From: Myxococcus sp. CA023 | GTDB lineage: Bacteria; Myxococcota; Myxococcia; Myxococcales; Myxococcaceae | Direction: 5' to 3' | Assembly (NCBI RefSeq): GCF_010998615.1 | Contig: NZ_JAAEAH010000092.1 | Coordinates: 1 to 36,664, forward strand | DNA length: 36,664 nucleotides | Shown here: piece by piece, positions 24,232-31,984 of the stretch | Position numbering within the stretch: the stretch's first letter is position 1 | How the letters are laid out: each line of letters opens with the position of its first letter | The notes under the pieces: generated by a model | The model's input: the letters and a program-made list of their open reading frames with translations, nothing else | Database searches by the model: none | What the model was told of the DNA's origin: nothing | Translations under genes and position numbers: made by a program

Positions 24232-24263
24232 GCCTTCCGCTCCCTCCGACGAAGAGAGAAGGC
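24232..24263 (-). promoter_or_regulatory. Hairpin masking the btuB ribosome binding site
   Basis: In the btuB mRNA GCCTT-CTCTCTTC (24263-24251) can pair with GGAGGGAG-CGG-AAGGC (24247-24232), with a GTC loop and a 3-nt bulge. The stem includes both purine-rich candidates for the ribosome binding site and ends 5 nt before the ATG. It is the likely OFF structure of riboswitch 2. Confidence 0.55.
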
Positions 24264-24299
24264 CAACCGCCCGGGCCCGCGAAAGGCTCGGCCGCACCC

Positions 24300-24516
24300 C
24301 TGGGCAGGTCTCCTGGCTGACGGGCTCTGGCGACTGGCGCACGCTGCGTCATGCCAGAAGAGGACTTCCGCCTTCCCCCGGAGCGGCGCTCAGCCGCGGA
24401 TGGAGTGGCGACAAACCGAAGCCCCCGGCCCTGACCTCAGGGCTGCCCGTTCACAGTGGCGGGACCGCGCCGGACTCTCACCGGCTTCCCTCTTGAAAGC
24501 CCGACATGGGCACCCA
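24300..24516 (-). ncRNA. Cobalamin riboswitch 2
   Basis: On the minus strand all hallmark elements are present in order: GGTGCC (24514-24509), GGGAAGCCGGTGAGAGTCCG, CGCGGTCCCGCCACTGTGA, and the B12 box AGCCAGGAGACCTGCC (ending about 24303), which matches the classic consensus. It begins about 23 nt after the FHA gene stop; the palindrome AAGGGCGCGCCCTT (24516-24529) sits at that junction and may be the FHA gene's terminator or part of the basal stem. It controls btuB and, by operon, the propeller lipoprotein, btuF and btuC. Confidence 0.96.
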
Positions 24517-24538
24517 AGGGCGCGCCCTTTGTAGGAGG

Positions 24539-25132
24539 TCACCTCCGGCGGGTCAAGCTCACCGGGGGCGTCAGCGAGGACACGCGCACGGACTGCTCGA
24601 AGGCATACGTCTGGAGGAACAGGAGCTCCACGTTCCCCAGCGTGAGCCGGGAGCGGCACAGCAGTGGCGCGGGCCGGCCCGGCAGGATGAGCACCCCATC
24701 CTGGTACGTCCCCCGCTCGCTCTCCAGGTCCGTCACGCACCACAGCCCGGTGTGCGGCTCACGACGAAGGCGCGCATGCAGGCGGGACACCGTGGGCTCG
24801 GCGAGGACGATGTCGCACTCGGCGCCGCTGCCCACCGTCACCTCGGCGTCCGCCGTGCGGAACCGTGGGCGCACCTCCAGCACCACGGGCGCCATGGCGC
24901 AGGGCGTCGATGCCCTCTCCAATGACCGGGGCGTCCCACCGCGCGGCTGCGTGGAAGCGGGCTCCCACAGCAACACGGGCCAGCTCCCATCATGGGCCCG
25001 CGCATCGCGAGGAGCTGGCTGGAACACGCGCACCTTCCTGTTCACCGGCTGGACGCGCGCAACATGGACACGAGACTCCGGCGGCGCCAGTTCCTGGAGC
25101 CTCAGTACGTGCGATTCACCGGCGAGTCCCAC
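24539..25132 (-). CDS. FHA-domain protein
   Basis: 197 residues from GTG 25132. The first ~80 residues have no recognisable domain. The FHA domain lies at about 85-185: VTVGSGAECDIVLAEPTVSRLHARLRR, then DLESERGTYQDGVLI and LTLGNVELLFLQ. The core Ser-Arg-x-His (SRLH) for phosphothreonine binding is kept, but the usual Gly-Arg is Gly-Ser and the Asn of SxNGT is Arg (SERGTYQDG), so binding may be altered. Cytoplasmic. It follows a lipoprotein and a barrel-like gene and ends just before riboswitch 2. A partner of one of the Ser/Thr kinases is possible; no direct evidence. Confidence 0.8.
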   Translation of the reverse strand: MGLAGESHVLRLQELAPPESRVHVARVQPVNRKVRVFQPAPRDARAHDGSWPVLLWEPASTQPRGGTPRSLERASTPCAMAPVVLEVRPRFRTADAEVTVGSGAECDIVLAEPTVSRLHARLRREPHTGLWCVTDLESERGTYQDGVLILPGRPAPLLCRSRLTLGNVELLFLQTYAFEQSVRVSSLTPPVSLTRRR

Positions 25133-25168
25133 CGCGTGGGATGTCCACCCACGCCTGCCACCAGGCGA

Positions 25169-25450
25169 CTACGGAACGTCCTGCGTCCCTGAGTCCTCGC
25201 AAGCCACGCCCGAGCCGGCATCCGGCTCGACCTCCGCGCAATCCGGAAGCGCCAGCTCCAGGCCCTCCTCACCAAGGAGCAAGGCCTCATCGTCATCGGT
25301 GGAGAAGGTGCCCGTCCCACCGTCCGCGACACGCAGCCGCGCGATGGGGTCCTCCACGGCGCAGCCTCCGCTCCAGGCCAGCAGTGCCAGGACGAGCAGG
25401 TGCCGGAACGTCCCGCGAGGCGCGTGCGATGCGAAGTCAGTGCGGTTCAT
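25169..25450 (-). CDS. Small acidic lipoprotein
   Basis: 93 residues from ATG 25450, with AAGGTGG about 7 nt upstream; a GTG at 25468 overlapping the upstream stop as GTGA would add six residues. Signal with Arg/His-rich start, core HLLVLALLAW and lipobox SGGC, Cys30. The mature ~60 residues are strongly acidic (DDDEALLLGEEGLELALPDCAEVEPD) and contain two further Cys. No family recognised. It lies between the outer-membrane protein gene and the FHA gene on the same strand, so it may act in the envelope with the barrel protein. Confidence 0.7.
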   Translation of the reverse strand: MNRTDFASHAPRGTFRHLLVLALLAWSGGCAVEDPIARLRVADGGTGTFSTDDDEALLLGEEGLELALPDCAEVEPDAGSGVACEDSGTQDVP

Positions 25451-25464
25451 CGGGCGGCCACCTT

Positions 25465-26121
25465 TCACGGGAAGACCATCATCGCGACGCTCAGTCGCGG
25501 CCGGACGGCCCAGCCCTCATAGAGCGGTTCGAACCCCTGCGCGCTCTGGAAGCCGATGAGGGGACGGCCGAAGACGACGTCCATCGCCAGCGAGCCCTCC
25601 ACGGCGAAGTACTTCGAGAAACGCCAGCGCAGGGAGGTATCCGGCCCCGTGAGGAGCGCGGGGACAAAGCGGGGGCCAGCGGTGTCCAGTCCGCCCACGC
25701 GGGCAAAAGCGGTCCGGCCGAAGAGGAGGAAGCCCGCCCCCGCGCCCACGCTCCAACGCCACTCACCCGAGCGGAGCACGGGCGTATCCAGCCAGAAGCC
25801 GAAGACGTACTGCTCCAGCTTCACCTCGGTGCGGGTCTCCACCATGCTCGACGGGAGGCCCGCCAGGAACTGGAAGCGGAAGCGCAGCCGGGGAAACTCC
25901 CAGCCGGCCCCGAGCAACCATCCCTGGTAACCCGTTGAGGCATAGCCGTCGAGTGAGGCGAGGCCGCCCGCCAGGAGCTGCCACTGCACGGATGAGGACT
26001 CCGGGGCCACCGGCGCAGCTTCCGCCCGGGGAACATCCGCCGCGTCCGCCGCCAGCGAAGCGGAACTCGCTAGTAGCCCTCCCAAAACGCCGAGTCGCAG
26101 CAAGACGTTGCCCGATGCCAT
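25465..26121 (-). CDS. Predicted outer-membrane beta-barrel protein
   Basis: 218 residues from ATG 26121 (MASGNVLLRLGVLGGLLASSASLA|ADAADV), giving a clean signal peptide. The mature part alternates hydrophobic and polar residues in strands separated by short turns: SVQWQLLAGGLASLDGYA, GWLLGAGWEFPRLRFRFQFLAG, WRWSVGAGAGFLLFGRTAFARVGG, FSKYFAVEGSLAMDVVFGRPL, VRPRLSVAMMVFP. It ends with a Phe-Pro, close to the aromatic end expected for a barrel. About eight strands are likely. The function is unknown. First gene of a three-gene group with the small lipoprotein and the FHA protein. Confidence 0.75.
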   Translation of the reverse strand: MASGNVLLRLGVLGGLLASSASLAADAADVPRAEAAPVAPESSSVQWQLLAGGLASLDGYASTGYQGWLLGAGWEFPRLRFRFQFLAGLPSSMVETRTEVKLEQYVFGFWLDTPVLRSGEWRWSVGAGAGFLLFGRTAFARVGGLDTAGPRFVPALLTGPDTSLRWRFSKYFAVEGSLAMDVVFGRPLIGFQSAQGFEPLYEGWAVRPRLSVAMMVFP

Positions 26122-26237
26122 GCGGGCAACGCTACCGTCCTGGCAACGGGGGACGGAAGCCCCCCGCCCGGCCACTCAACGGTTCGTTGCGCGCGGAAAG
26201 TGCCGAGCGGCCAGCTCCCCGCGCCAACCGGCCCGTG

Positions 26238-27548
26238 TCACGGCAGCCGGTGGAACAGCGGCAGGTTCGCGGGGGCGGGATACACCGCGACGCCATGCGT
26301 GGCCCCGAGGTCGGGACTGGAGATGACGACGTCGGGCGTGGGCGCGCCAGAGATGCTGAGCTGGCTCGGGCTCAGCCGGGAAATCCTCCCGGAGTTGTAG
26401 GCCATCCAGAGCCCACCGCCTTCGTCGAAGGCGAGTTCCTTGGGACCGCCCGCGTCAATCTGGATACCCGGGACGACGCTCACCGCGCCGGAGCCGTCCT
26501 GGTCTTCGGGCGTGAGCCGCACGACGACGCCGCTCGCGCCATAGGAAACCCACAGGTTTCGCTCCCCATCGAAGGCGAGCCCCGCGGGGCCCGCGAAGCT
26601 CCTGCCCGGAGCGGCTTCCATCACGTCGATGCTCGTGACGGGCGTCACCGCGCCGGACGCCTGGAGGCTCGATGCGGCCACCTTGAGGACGCGAGAGGCC
26701 CCGGCCGTCACGTCTCCCACCCAGAGGTTGCCCATGGCGTCGAACGCGAGCGTGGAGGGGTCTCCCAGCCCGCTCAGCACGACCTGCGGCGCCGGAGCGG
26801 TGCCGGAGACAAGCTGGGCCGCGCCAAACCGGATGACGGTGTTGCTGAACCCGATGGAGGTCCACAGGTCGCCAGCGGCATCGAATGCAATAGCGATGGG
26901 ACCCGGGCTCCCGGCGCTCAACACGCCGCCGCTCATGATGATGTCGGGGCTCTTGACGCCAGAGGCGCCCAGGTCGCCGGCGGGGTAGCGCCGCAGCTCC
27001 CCCGACCCTAGCGCGACCCAGAGGTTGCCACGCTTGTCGAACGCGAGCCCCGAAGCGCGGGGAATGCCCGGGCTCGAACCGAGCCGGACGGAGGCCGACG
27101 GCCCGCCCGTGACCTCCAGGTCCGCGGCGGCGAAGGCCTCCACCTCGGCCGCCCCGTTGCTGGTGGACAGCCACAGCCGCTGGCTGCTGGGGATGAGCGC
27201 GTATTGGATGGCCGCCTCAGCCGCTTCCCCATCCAAGACGCATACCTGACGGGCCGGCGCGTCATAGGCGGCGCGAACCCGGCCGCCGCTCCCCGCCACC
27301 GGCTCGGGGGAGAGCGTCCACATGCCCGCCGCGAGCCCCGCCAGCCGGCCGCCCGCGCGCACCTCCCGGGACTCACTGCCCCGGCGGATGATGACGTGAG
27401 GGTTGGCGGAGGCCGGCAGTCCCTCGATGGCCAACTCCAACGTCCCCGTGCCCGTCTCGGGACACCCGCCCGGGTCCGGGTCCGAGGCATCGCCACACCC
27501 CACTGAAGTCACGACGGCCAGGACGAAGAGAATGGTTCCGCGTCTCAC
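26238..27548 (-). CDS. NHL/Vgb-type beta-propeller lipoprotein
   Basis: 436 residues from GTG 27548, with GGGGGA 4 nt upstream. Lipobox SVGC, Cys18. An N-terminal ~100-residue part (TLELAIEGLPASANPHVIIRRGSE...) resembles a small Ig-like domain. The rest consists of repeats with the NHL/SMP-30-like core GLAFDKRGNLWVALG, AIAFDAAGDLWTSIG, TLAFDAMGNLWVGDV, GLAFDGERNLWVSYG, ELAFDEGGGLWMAYN: at least five blades. Such proteins are usually extracellular binding or structural proteins. The type is common in myxobacterial genomes. It is divergent from the FIST gene; no riboswitch precedes it, so there is no reason to link it to B12. Confidence 0.88.
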   Translation of the reverse strand: MRRGTILFVLAVVTSVGCGDASDPDPGGCPETGTGTLELAIEGLPASANPHVIIRRGSESREVRAGGRLAGLAAGMWTLSPEPVAGSGGRVRAAYDAPARQVCVLDGEAAEAAIQYALIPSSQRLWLSTSNGAAEVEAFAAADLEVTGGPSASVRLGSSPGIPRASGLAFDKRGNLWVALGSGELRRYPAGDLGASGVKSPDIIMSGGVLSAGSPGPIAIAFDAAGDLWTSIGFSNTVIRFGAAQLVSGTAPAPQVVLSGLGDPSTLAFDAMGNLWVGDVTAGASRVLKVAASSLQASGAVTPVTSIDVMEAAPGRSFAGPAGLAFDGERNLWVSYGASGVVVRLTPEDQDGSGAVSVVPGIQIDAGGPKELAFDEGGGLWMAYNSGRISRLSPSQLSISGAPTPDVVISSPDLGATHGVAVYPAPANLPLFHRLP

Positions 27549-27716
27549 AGGGTCCCCCTTTCGAGCGCACGCTGCGCTCACTCGATGAGCACGGAGATAC
27601 AACCGAGCGCACGTGGGGGGTGTCAACCGAGGCAGGCCCGAAAGGTGCCCGCTTCGGCCGAACGAAGCCAGCTCCACCTGCACGCCAGTCCGCGCGTGAA
27701 TATCGATTCCAGTGCG
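27549..27716. promoter_or_regulatory. Divergent region between propeller lipoprotein and FIST genes
   Basis: Holds the perfect inverted repeat GAGCGCA (27563-27569) CGC TGCGCTC (27573-27579), 15 nt before the GTG of the propeller gene on the minus strand. It may be an operator or a leader hairpin. No certain promoter boxes were seen. Confidence 0.4.
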
Positions 27717-28883
27717 ATGCGGATGCAGATTGGAAAGAGCTGCTCGCCCGATTGCGAAGTCGCCGCCCGGGAGGCGAGCGCGGAGGCGCTGCGAGGCGCG
27801 GACGCGCCCACCTTCGCCTTGGTCCTCTGCACGGACCAATATGACGCGGATGACCTGGCGTCGGCGCTCCGGCGGGAGCTCCGGGACATTCCCTGGGCCG
27901 GATGCTGCGCGGCGGGTGTCTTCGCGGGAACCGAGCTGCTGCTCCAAGGACTGGTGGTCGCGCTGTTCCGCGGGATGGACTTGCAGGTCGGGACGGGAAT
28001 GGGTGGGCCCGTGAGCAAGGACCCCCGAGCGGCCGGACGCGACGCGGTGGCGCGGGCCATCGAGAAGCTGCCTCCCATGCCGCCGGGACGCCGCCGTGCG
28101 CTGCTCGTCTTCCCGGACGCGCTGAGCGGGAATCCAACGGAAGTCGTGCGCGGGGCGCAGCAGGAGGCGGGAGCGGGCGTCGTCTGGGCGGGGGGCGGAG
28201 CGGGAGGCAACCTCCGGAGCGCCTCGACGCCCCAGTTCATGGGTGGGCAGGCACACCGGGACCGGGCGGTGGTGATTGCATTTGATGCCCAGGCGCCGAT
28301 AGGCGTCGGGATTCAGCACGGCTGGTCTCCATACGGCCCACCGACCCAGGTCACGAAGGCCCACGGCGCGACCGCCGTCGAGCTCGATTACGAGAGCGCG
28401 TTCGAGGTCTACCAGCGCACGGCCGCGAGCCGCGGAGACGCGCTGGACGCGCAGGGCTTCGCCCGCTTCGCGATGACCCACCCGCTGGGGATTCCCCAGG
28501 CCAATGGAGAGTTCGTGATTCGCGAACTAATCTCCATCGGACCCGACGGCTCGGTCCGATGCGTCGCCGAGATACCTGATGGCTCGTTGGTCCGAGTGAT
28601 GGAGGGAGCTCGCGCGGACCTGTTGGACGCGGCCGCGGGTGCGGCCACCCTGGCTCGGAAAGGAACCCCTGGCGCGCTGGGCGGCGCGGTCGTGTTCGAT
28701 TGTTTCTCGCGCTACCCCATCCTGGGCGAGGAAATCCGGGACGAGCTCTCACGCGTCCAGGAGGCGCTCGGGGAGGCCACGCCGCTCGTGGGCTGTCTGA
28801 CCCTTGGCGAGGTGGGGGCCCTGGGAGGTGGAGTTCCGCAGTTCCACAACAAGACGGTGGTGGTGCTCGCCCTTCCAGGGTGA
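27717..28883 (+). CDS. FIST-domain sensor protein
   Basis: 388 residues from ATG 27717 (MRMQIGKSCSPDCEVAAREA); GTG 27696 is an alternative. FIST_N (about 1-195) shows SCSPDCEVAAREASAEALRG, FALVLCTD, IPWAGCCAAGVF, and FIST_C (about 215-385) shows GIGIQHGWSPYG-like IGVGIQHGWSPYGPPTQVTKAHGATAVELD, FVIRELISIGPDGSV, VFDCFSRYPILGEEIRDEL and VGCLTLGEVGALGGGVPQFHNKTVVVLAL. FIST proteins are thought to be input modules that bind small ligands, perhaps amino acids, for signalling partners. The histidine kinase begins 16 nt later, so the two probably form a sensor pair in one operon. Confidence 0.9.
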   Translation: MRMQIGKSCSPDCEVAAREASAEALRGADAPTFALVLCTDQYDADDLASALRRELRDIPWAGCCAAGVFAGTELLLQGLVVALFRGMDLQVGTGMGGPVSKDPRAAGRDAVARAIEKLPPMPPGRRRALLVFPDALSGNPTEVVRGAQQEAGAGVVWAGGGAGGNLRSASTPQFMGGQAHRDRAVVIAFDAQAPIGVGIQHGWSPYGPPTQVTKAHGATAVELDYESAFEVYQRTAASRGDALDAQGFARFAMTHPLGIPQANGEFVIRELISIGPDGSVRCVAEIPDGSLVRVMEGARADLLDAAAGAATLARKGTPGALGGAVVFDCFSRYPILGEEIRDELSRVQEALGEATPLVGCLTLGEVGALGGGVPQFHNKTVVVLALPG

Positions 28884-28899
28884 GGGGACGAGGTCGGAC

Positions 28900-31494
28900 A
28901 TGGCGGACCCCTGCGAGGACGAGGACCGGAAGCTCACCGAGGAGCGACTCGCGCTGCTGAGCGTGCTCCAGGAGCTCACCGTCGCGGCGCTCGACCTCTT
29001 CGACCCGAGCAAGCCCGCGGACGCCTTCATGGACCGTGTCGCGGAGCGGCTGGGGTGCATGGTCGCGCTCTGGGTCCAGGTGAACGCGCGGGGGCAGGTC
29101 ATCCTTCAGGGCGCAAGTGGACTCTCCGCTGCGTCCCGCCAGCTTCCGATTCCCGCCCGCTCCGAGCCCGGAGGGAAGCCAGGGCCCGCCGAGGTGAACC
29201 TGCCCTTTCCGGAGCTGGAATCGCCGGGGCTCGTGCGCTGGTCCATTCCAATCATCGGGGCGGACGCGGCGCACGGCGCCAGCGCGCTGCTGCTGTACTT
29301 CGACCGCGAGCCGCACCTGCCGCGACAGTACCGGGGCATGGTGGAGCGCCTCGGCGGCGTGCTCCGCACCGCGCTCATGCACCGGCAGCTCTTCACCCGC
29401 ATCCTGGATAGCGAGCGCGCGCTCCACCAGCAGAAGACGCTGCTGGAGTCCCTGAGCGAAGCCTCCGACGAGGGCATCCTCATCTCCACCCAGGAAGGAA
29501 GGACGCTCACGCACAACCGCCGCCTCGTGCAGATGTGGGGGCTGGAGGAGGAGCTCCTGTCCGCATCCTACGAGGCGTGGGGCCGTGCGGCGGCGGAGCT
29601 CGTGGAGGAACCTGCCCGGTTCACGGCGCGCGCATCCTTCTTCATCGAGCACCGCGACGCGTCGGGGCACGACGAGCTTCGGCTCAAGGATGGGCGGATA
29701 TTCGAGCGGTACGACGCCCCGGTGGTGAGTGCTGACGGCGTCTACTATGGGCGGGCCGTCTACTTCCGGGACGTCACCGCTCGACGGCGCACGGAGCGGG
29801 ACCTCCAGCACGAGCGGGACTTCAGCTCGGCGGTCCTGGATACAGCCCGCGCGTTGTTCATCGTCCTGGATGCGGAGGGCCGGATCGTCCGCTTCAACCG
29901 TGCATGCCAGGAGATGACTGGCTACTCCTTCGAGGAGCTTCGCGGCGCGCGGTTCTGGAAGCAGCTCCAGGCCCCGGAAGAAGTGGCGCGGGTCGAGCGG
30001 GACTTCGCCCAGCTCTCCGCAGGCCAGGGGCACGAGCAGTACGAGAGCTGCTGGCTCACGCGAGCGGGAGAGCGCCGCCTCATCGCATGGTCCAGCAACA
30101 TCCTCCGCAGCCCGACGGGAGCGGTCGAGTACATCATCGGTACGGGCATCGACATCACCGAGCAACGCCGGGCCGAGCGGGAGCGAGACCAGACCTTTCT
30201 GCGTGAGCAGCAAGCGCGGACCCGCGCCGAGGAGCAGGAAGGAAGGTCCGCGTTCCTGGCGGAAGCCTCGGGACTGCTCGCGGGCTCGCTCGCCCCCGAG
30301 GACGCGCTGCGAAACGTGGCGGCGCTGACCGTCCAGCGCTTCGCGGACTGGTGCGCGGTCGACCTGCTGGACAACGACCATTCCCCCCAGCGAATCGCGG
30401 TGGCCCAATCCCAGACACTGCGGGCCATGTGGCCCGCGAAGGACGCCGACGCGCCACCGGACCTCAATGCCACGCATGGCCCTGGGCGGGTGCTCCGCCG
30501 CGGCGAGCCGGAGTTCTGTCTGGAGGGTTGCGGCTCCGCTGCCCTCGAGTGCGGCTTCCTCGAGTTCCAGTCCTGGCTGTCGGTGCCGCTGCTCGCGCGT
30601 GGCCGGACGCTCGGCGCGCTCACCCTCGCCCGGATGGACGATGAGAGCCGCTATGGCCTTGCCGAGCTCACCGTCGCGCAGGAGCTGGCCCGCCGCGCGG
30701 CCATGGCCGTAGACAACGCCCGACTCTATCGGGAAGCCCAGCAGGCCATTGGCCTTCGTGATGAGTTCCTCTCCGTTGCCTCTCACGAGCTGAAGACCCC
30801 GGTCACCTCCCTCCAGTTGTCCGTGCAGGGCTTGCTGCGCCGCGCCCGGTCTGGAGCGCTCCGCACCGCGTCGGCGGAGACCGTGACCCAATCGGTCGAA
30901 GGCATTGAACGCCAGGCGATGCGGATGGCGAAGCTCGTCAACACGCTGCTCGATGTCTCGCGCATCCATGCCGGGCGGCTCGAACTCGAGCTGGAGGAAG
31001 TGGACCTCGCCGCGCTGGTCCGAGACATCGCGGCACGCTTCGCACCCGAGCTGGCCCTCTCCGGCGCCACGCTCCGGGTTCATGCCGACACGCCGATGCC
31101 AGGAATCTGGGACCGGTCGCGGCTCGATCAGATTGTCACCAACCTGCTCTCGAATGCGATCAAGTATGGCGAGGGCAAGCCCATCGAAATCCAGGTCGGC
31201 GGAGACGCCAGGACCGCCCTCCTGGAAGTGAGGGACCAGGGAATCGGCATCCCGGAGGAACAACAGGCGTTGATCTTCCGGGCCTTCGAGCGGGCGGTGT
31301 CATCGCGCCACTACGGAGGGCTGGGCTTGGGCCTCCACATCGTCAGTCAGCTCGTCGAAAGGCTGGGAGGGGCGGTCCGGGTCCAGAGCGAGGCGGGACG
31401 CGGCGCCACCTTCACGGTCGCGCTTCCACGCAGCGGCCCCGCCGCGCCGCGGCCGGCTCCGGCGGACATGCACCTGGACGCGAACCCTGCCTGA
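28900..31494 (+). CDS. Multidomain histidine kinase (GAF-PAS-PAS-GAF)
   Basis: 864 residues from ATG 28900, with GAGG 6 nt upstream. No membrane segment, so cytoplasmic. Domains: GAF-like about 15-170, PAS about 185-300 (SEASDEGILISTQEGRTLTHN), PAS about 305-425 (ALFIVLDAEGRIVRFNRACQEMTGYSFEEL), GAF about 450-610, HisKA with the phospho-acceptor H629 in SVASHELKTPV, HATPase with N748 in NLLSNAIKYGEG, the DQGIGIPEE box near 779 and GGLGLGLHIV near 807. All kinase boxes are intact. No receiver domain or response regulator gene is adjacent, so its target lies elsewhere. Pairing with the FIST protein upstream is suggested by the tight spacing. Confidence 0.95.
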   Translation: MADPCEDEDRKLTEERLALLSVLQELTVAALDLFDPSKPADAFMDRVAERLGCMVALWVQVNARGQVILQGASGLSAASRQLPIPARSEPGGKPGPAEVNLPFPELESPGLVRWSIPIIGADAAHGASALLLYFDREPHLPRQYRGMVERLGGVLRTALMHRQLFTRILDSERALHQQKTLLESLSEASDEGILISTQEGRTLTHNRRLVQMWGLEEELLSASYEAWGRAAAELVEEPARFTARASFFIEHRDASGHDELRLKDGRIFERYDAPVVSADGVYYGRAVYFRDVTARRRTERDLQHERDFSSAVLDTARALFIVLDAEGRIVRFNRACQEMTGYSFEELRGARFWKQLQAPEEVARVERDFAQLSAGQGHEQYESCWLTRAGERRLIAWSSNILRSPTGAVEYIIGTGIDITEQRRAERERDQTFLREQQARTRAEEQEGRSAFLAEASGLLAGSLAPEDALRNVAALTVQRFADWCAVDLLDNDHSPQRIAVAQSQTLRAMWPAKDADAPPDLNATHGPGRVLRRGEPEFCLEGCGSAALECGFLEFQSWLSVPLLARGRTLGALTLARMDDESRYGLAELTVAQELARRAAMAVDNARLYREAQQAIGLRDEFLSVASHELKTPVTSLQLSVQGLLRRARSGALRTASAETVTQSVEGIERQAMRMAKLVNTLLDVSRIHAGRLELELEEVDLAALVRDIAARFAPELALSGATLRVHADTPMPGIWDRSRLDQIVTNLLSNAIKYGEGKPIEIQVGGDARTALLEVRDQGIGIPEEQQALIFRAFERAVSSRHYGGLGLGLHIVSQLVERLGGAVRVQSEAGRGATFTVALPRSGPAAPRPAPADMHLDANPA

Positions 31495-31732
31495 GTGCGC
31501 GCTCGCGCCCTCCCGTGCCTGGCGCCGCGCTCTCGTCCGCTGAGAAGCCACTGGCGCGTCGCTGTCCGTCCTCGCCGCTGGACGGTTCTCACATCCGCGC
31601 ACGGTGTGCGGAGAGCGCCCCGAGGAGAACACCGCTGGCACGCCGGCTGCTCAAGCGCTCCCCGACCTCAGGCGGTCAAGCCGACGAGGCAGCCGCGCCG
31701 TGGTGGCGCGATGCGGAGTGTGGAGGTGGATG
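31495..31732 (+). other. Gap after the histidine kinase
   Basis: 238 bp without a convincing gene. The stem CCGTCC (31566-31571) / GGACGG (31580-31585) followed by TTCTC could be a weak terminator for the FIST-kinase operon. Promoter boxes for the next operon were not identified. Confidence 0.35.
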
Positions 31733-31984
31733 ATGCTGACGGCGGGTAAGCGACTGGCGGTCTTCTCCATTCGCGAGGGCAAGGGCGGGAGCATCTGGGT
31801 GCGGGCGGGGAGCGCCTTCGTGAACAAGGACGGCTCGCTCAACGTGTTGCTGGACGTGCTGCCGCTGGACGGGAAGCTGCACGTCCGCGAGGCGGCGGAG
31901 AAGCGCGACACGGCGGGAATGAGCGGCGGCCGCTACGCGGGCGAGCTGGGGCTGGACGCGGCGCCGGTGGGTGGCCACTCGTGA
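31733..31984 (+). CDS. Small conserved protein of unknown function
   Basis: 83 residues from the second of two adjacent ATGs (31733), which has GGAGG 6 nt upstream; ATG 31730 is the alternative. The sequence RLAVFSIREGKGGSIWVRAGSAFVNKDGSLNVLLDVLPLDGKLHVRE matches a pattern I know from uncharacterised small proteins (aromatic, G-x-A-F, NKDGS-N, L-P-x-DGK). No signal peptide and no membrane segment, so cytoplasmic. The stop overlaps the ComEA-like start by 4 bp (GTGA, 31981-31984), which ties it to DNA-binding or uptake functions by context only. Confidence 0.75.
   Translation: MLTAGKRLAVFSIREGKGGSIWVRAGSAFVNKDGSLNVLLDVLPLDGKLHVREAAEKRDTAGMSGGRYAGELGLDAAPVGGHS

Noticed and set aside
22949..24496. 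A 515-codon plus-strand frame opposite btuB and riboswitch 2
   Set aside because: It runs through the riboswitch core, and btuB on the other strand is certain.
26147..26166. GC-run stem CGGGGG/CCCCCG as terminator of the NHL-propeller gene
   Set aside because: Only a simple six-base G/C run without T-tract and 70 nt after the stop; too weak to call.
27549..28482. Upstream extension of the NHL-propeller lipoprotein to about 28481 (747 codons)
   Set aside because: The extra part is antisense to the FIST gene, and a lipoprotein signal with a good ribosome binding site begins at GTG 27548.
28351..31263. A 970-codon open frame on the minus strand opposite the histidine kinase and FIST genes
   Set aside because: The plus strand carries complete, motif-rich domains. 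The antisense frame shows no domain and comes from the codon bias of a high-GC gene.
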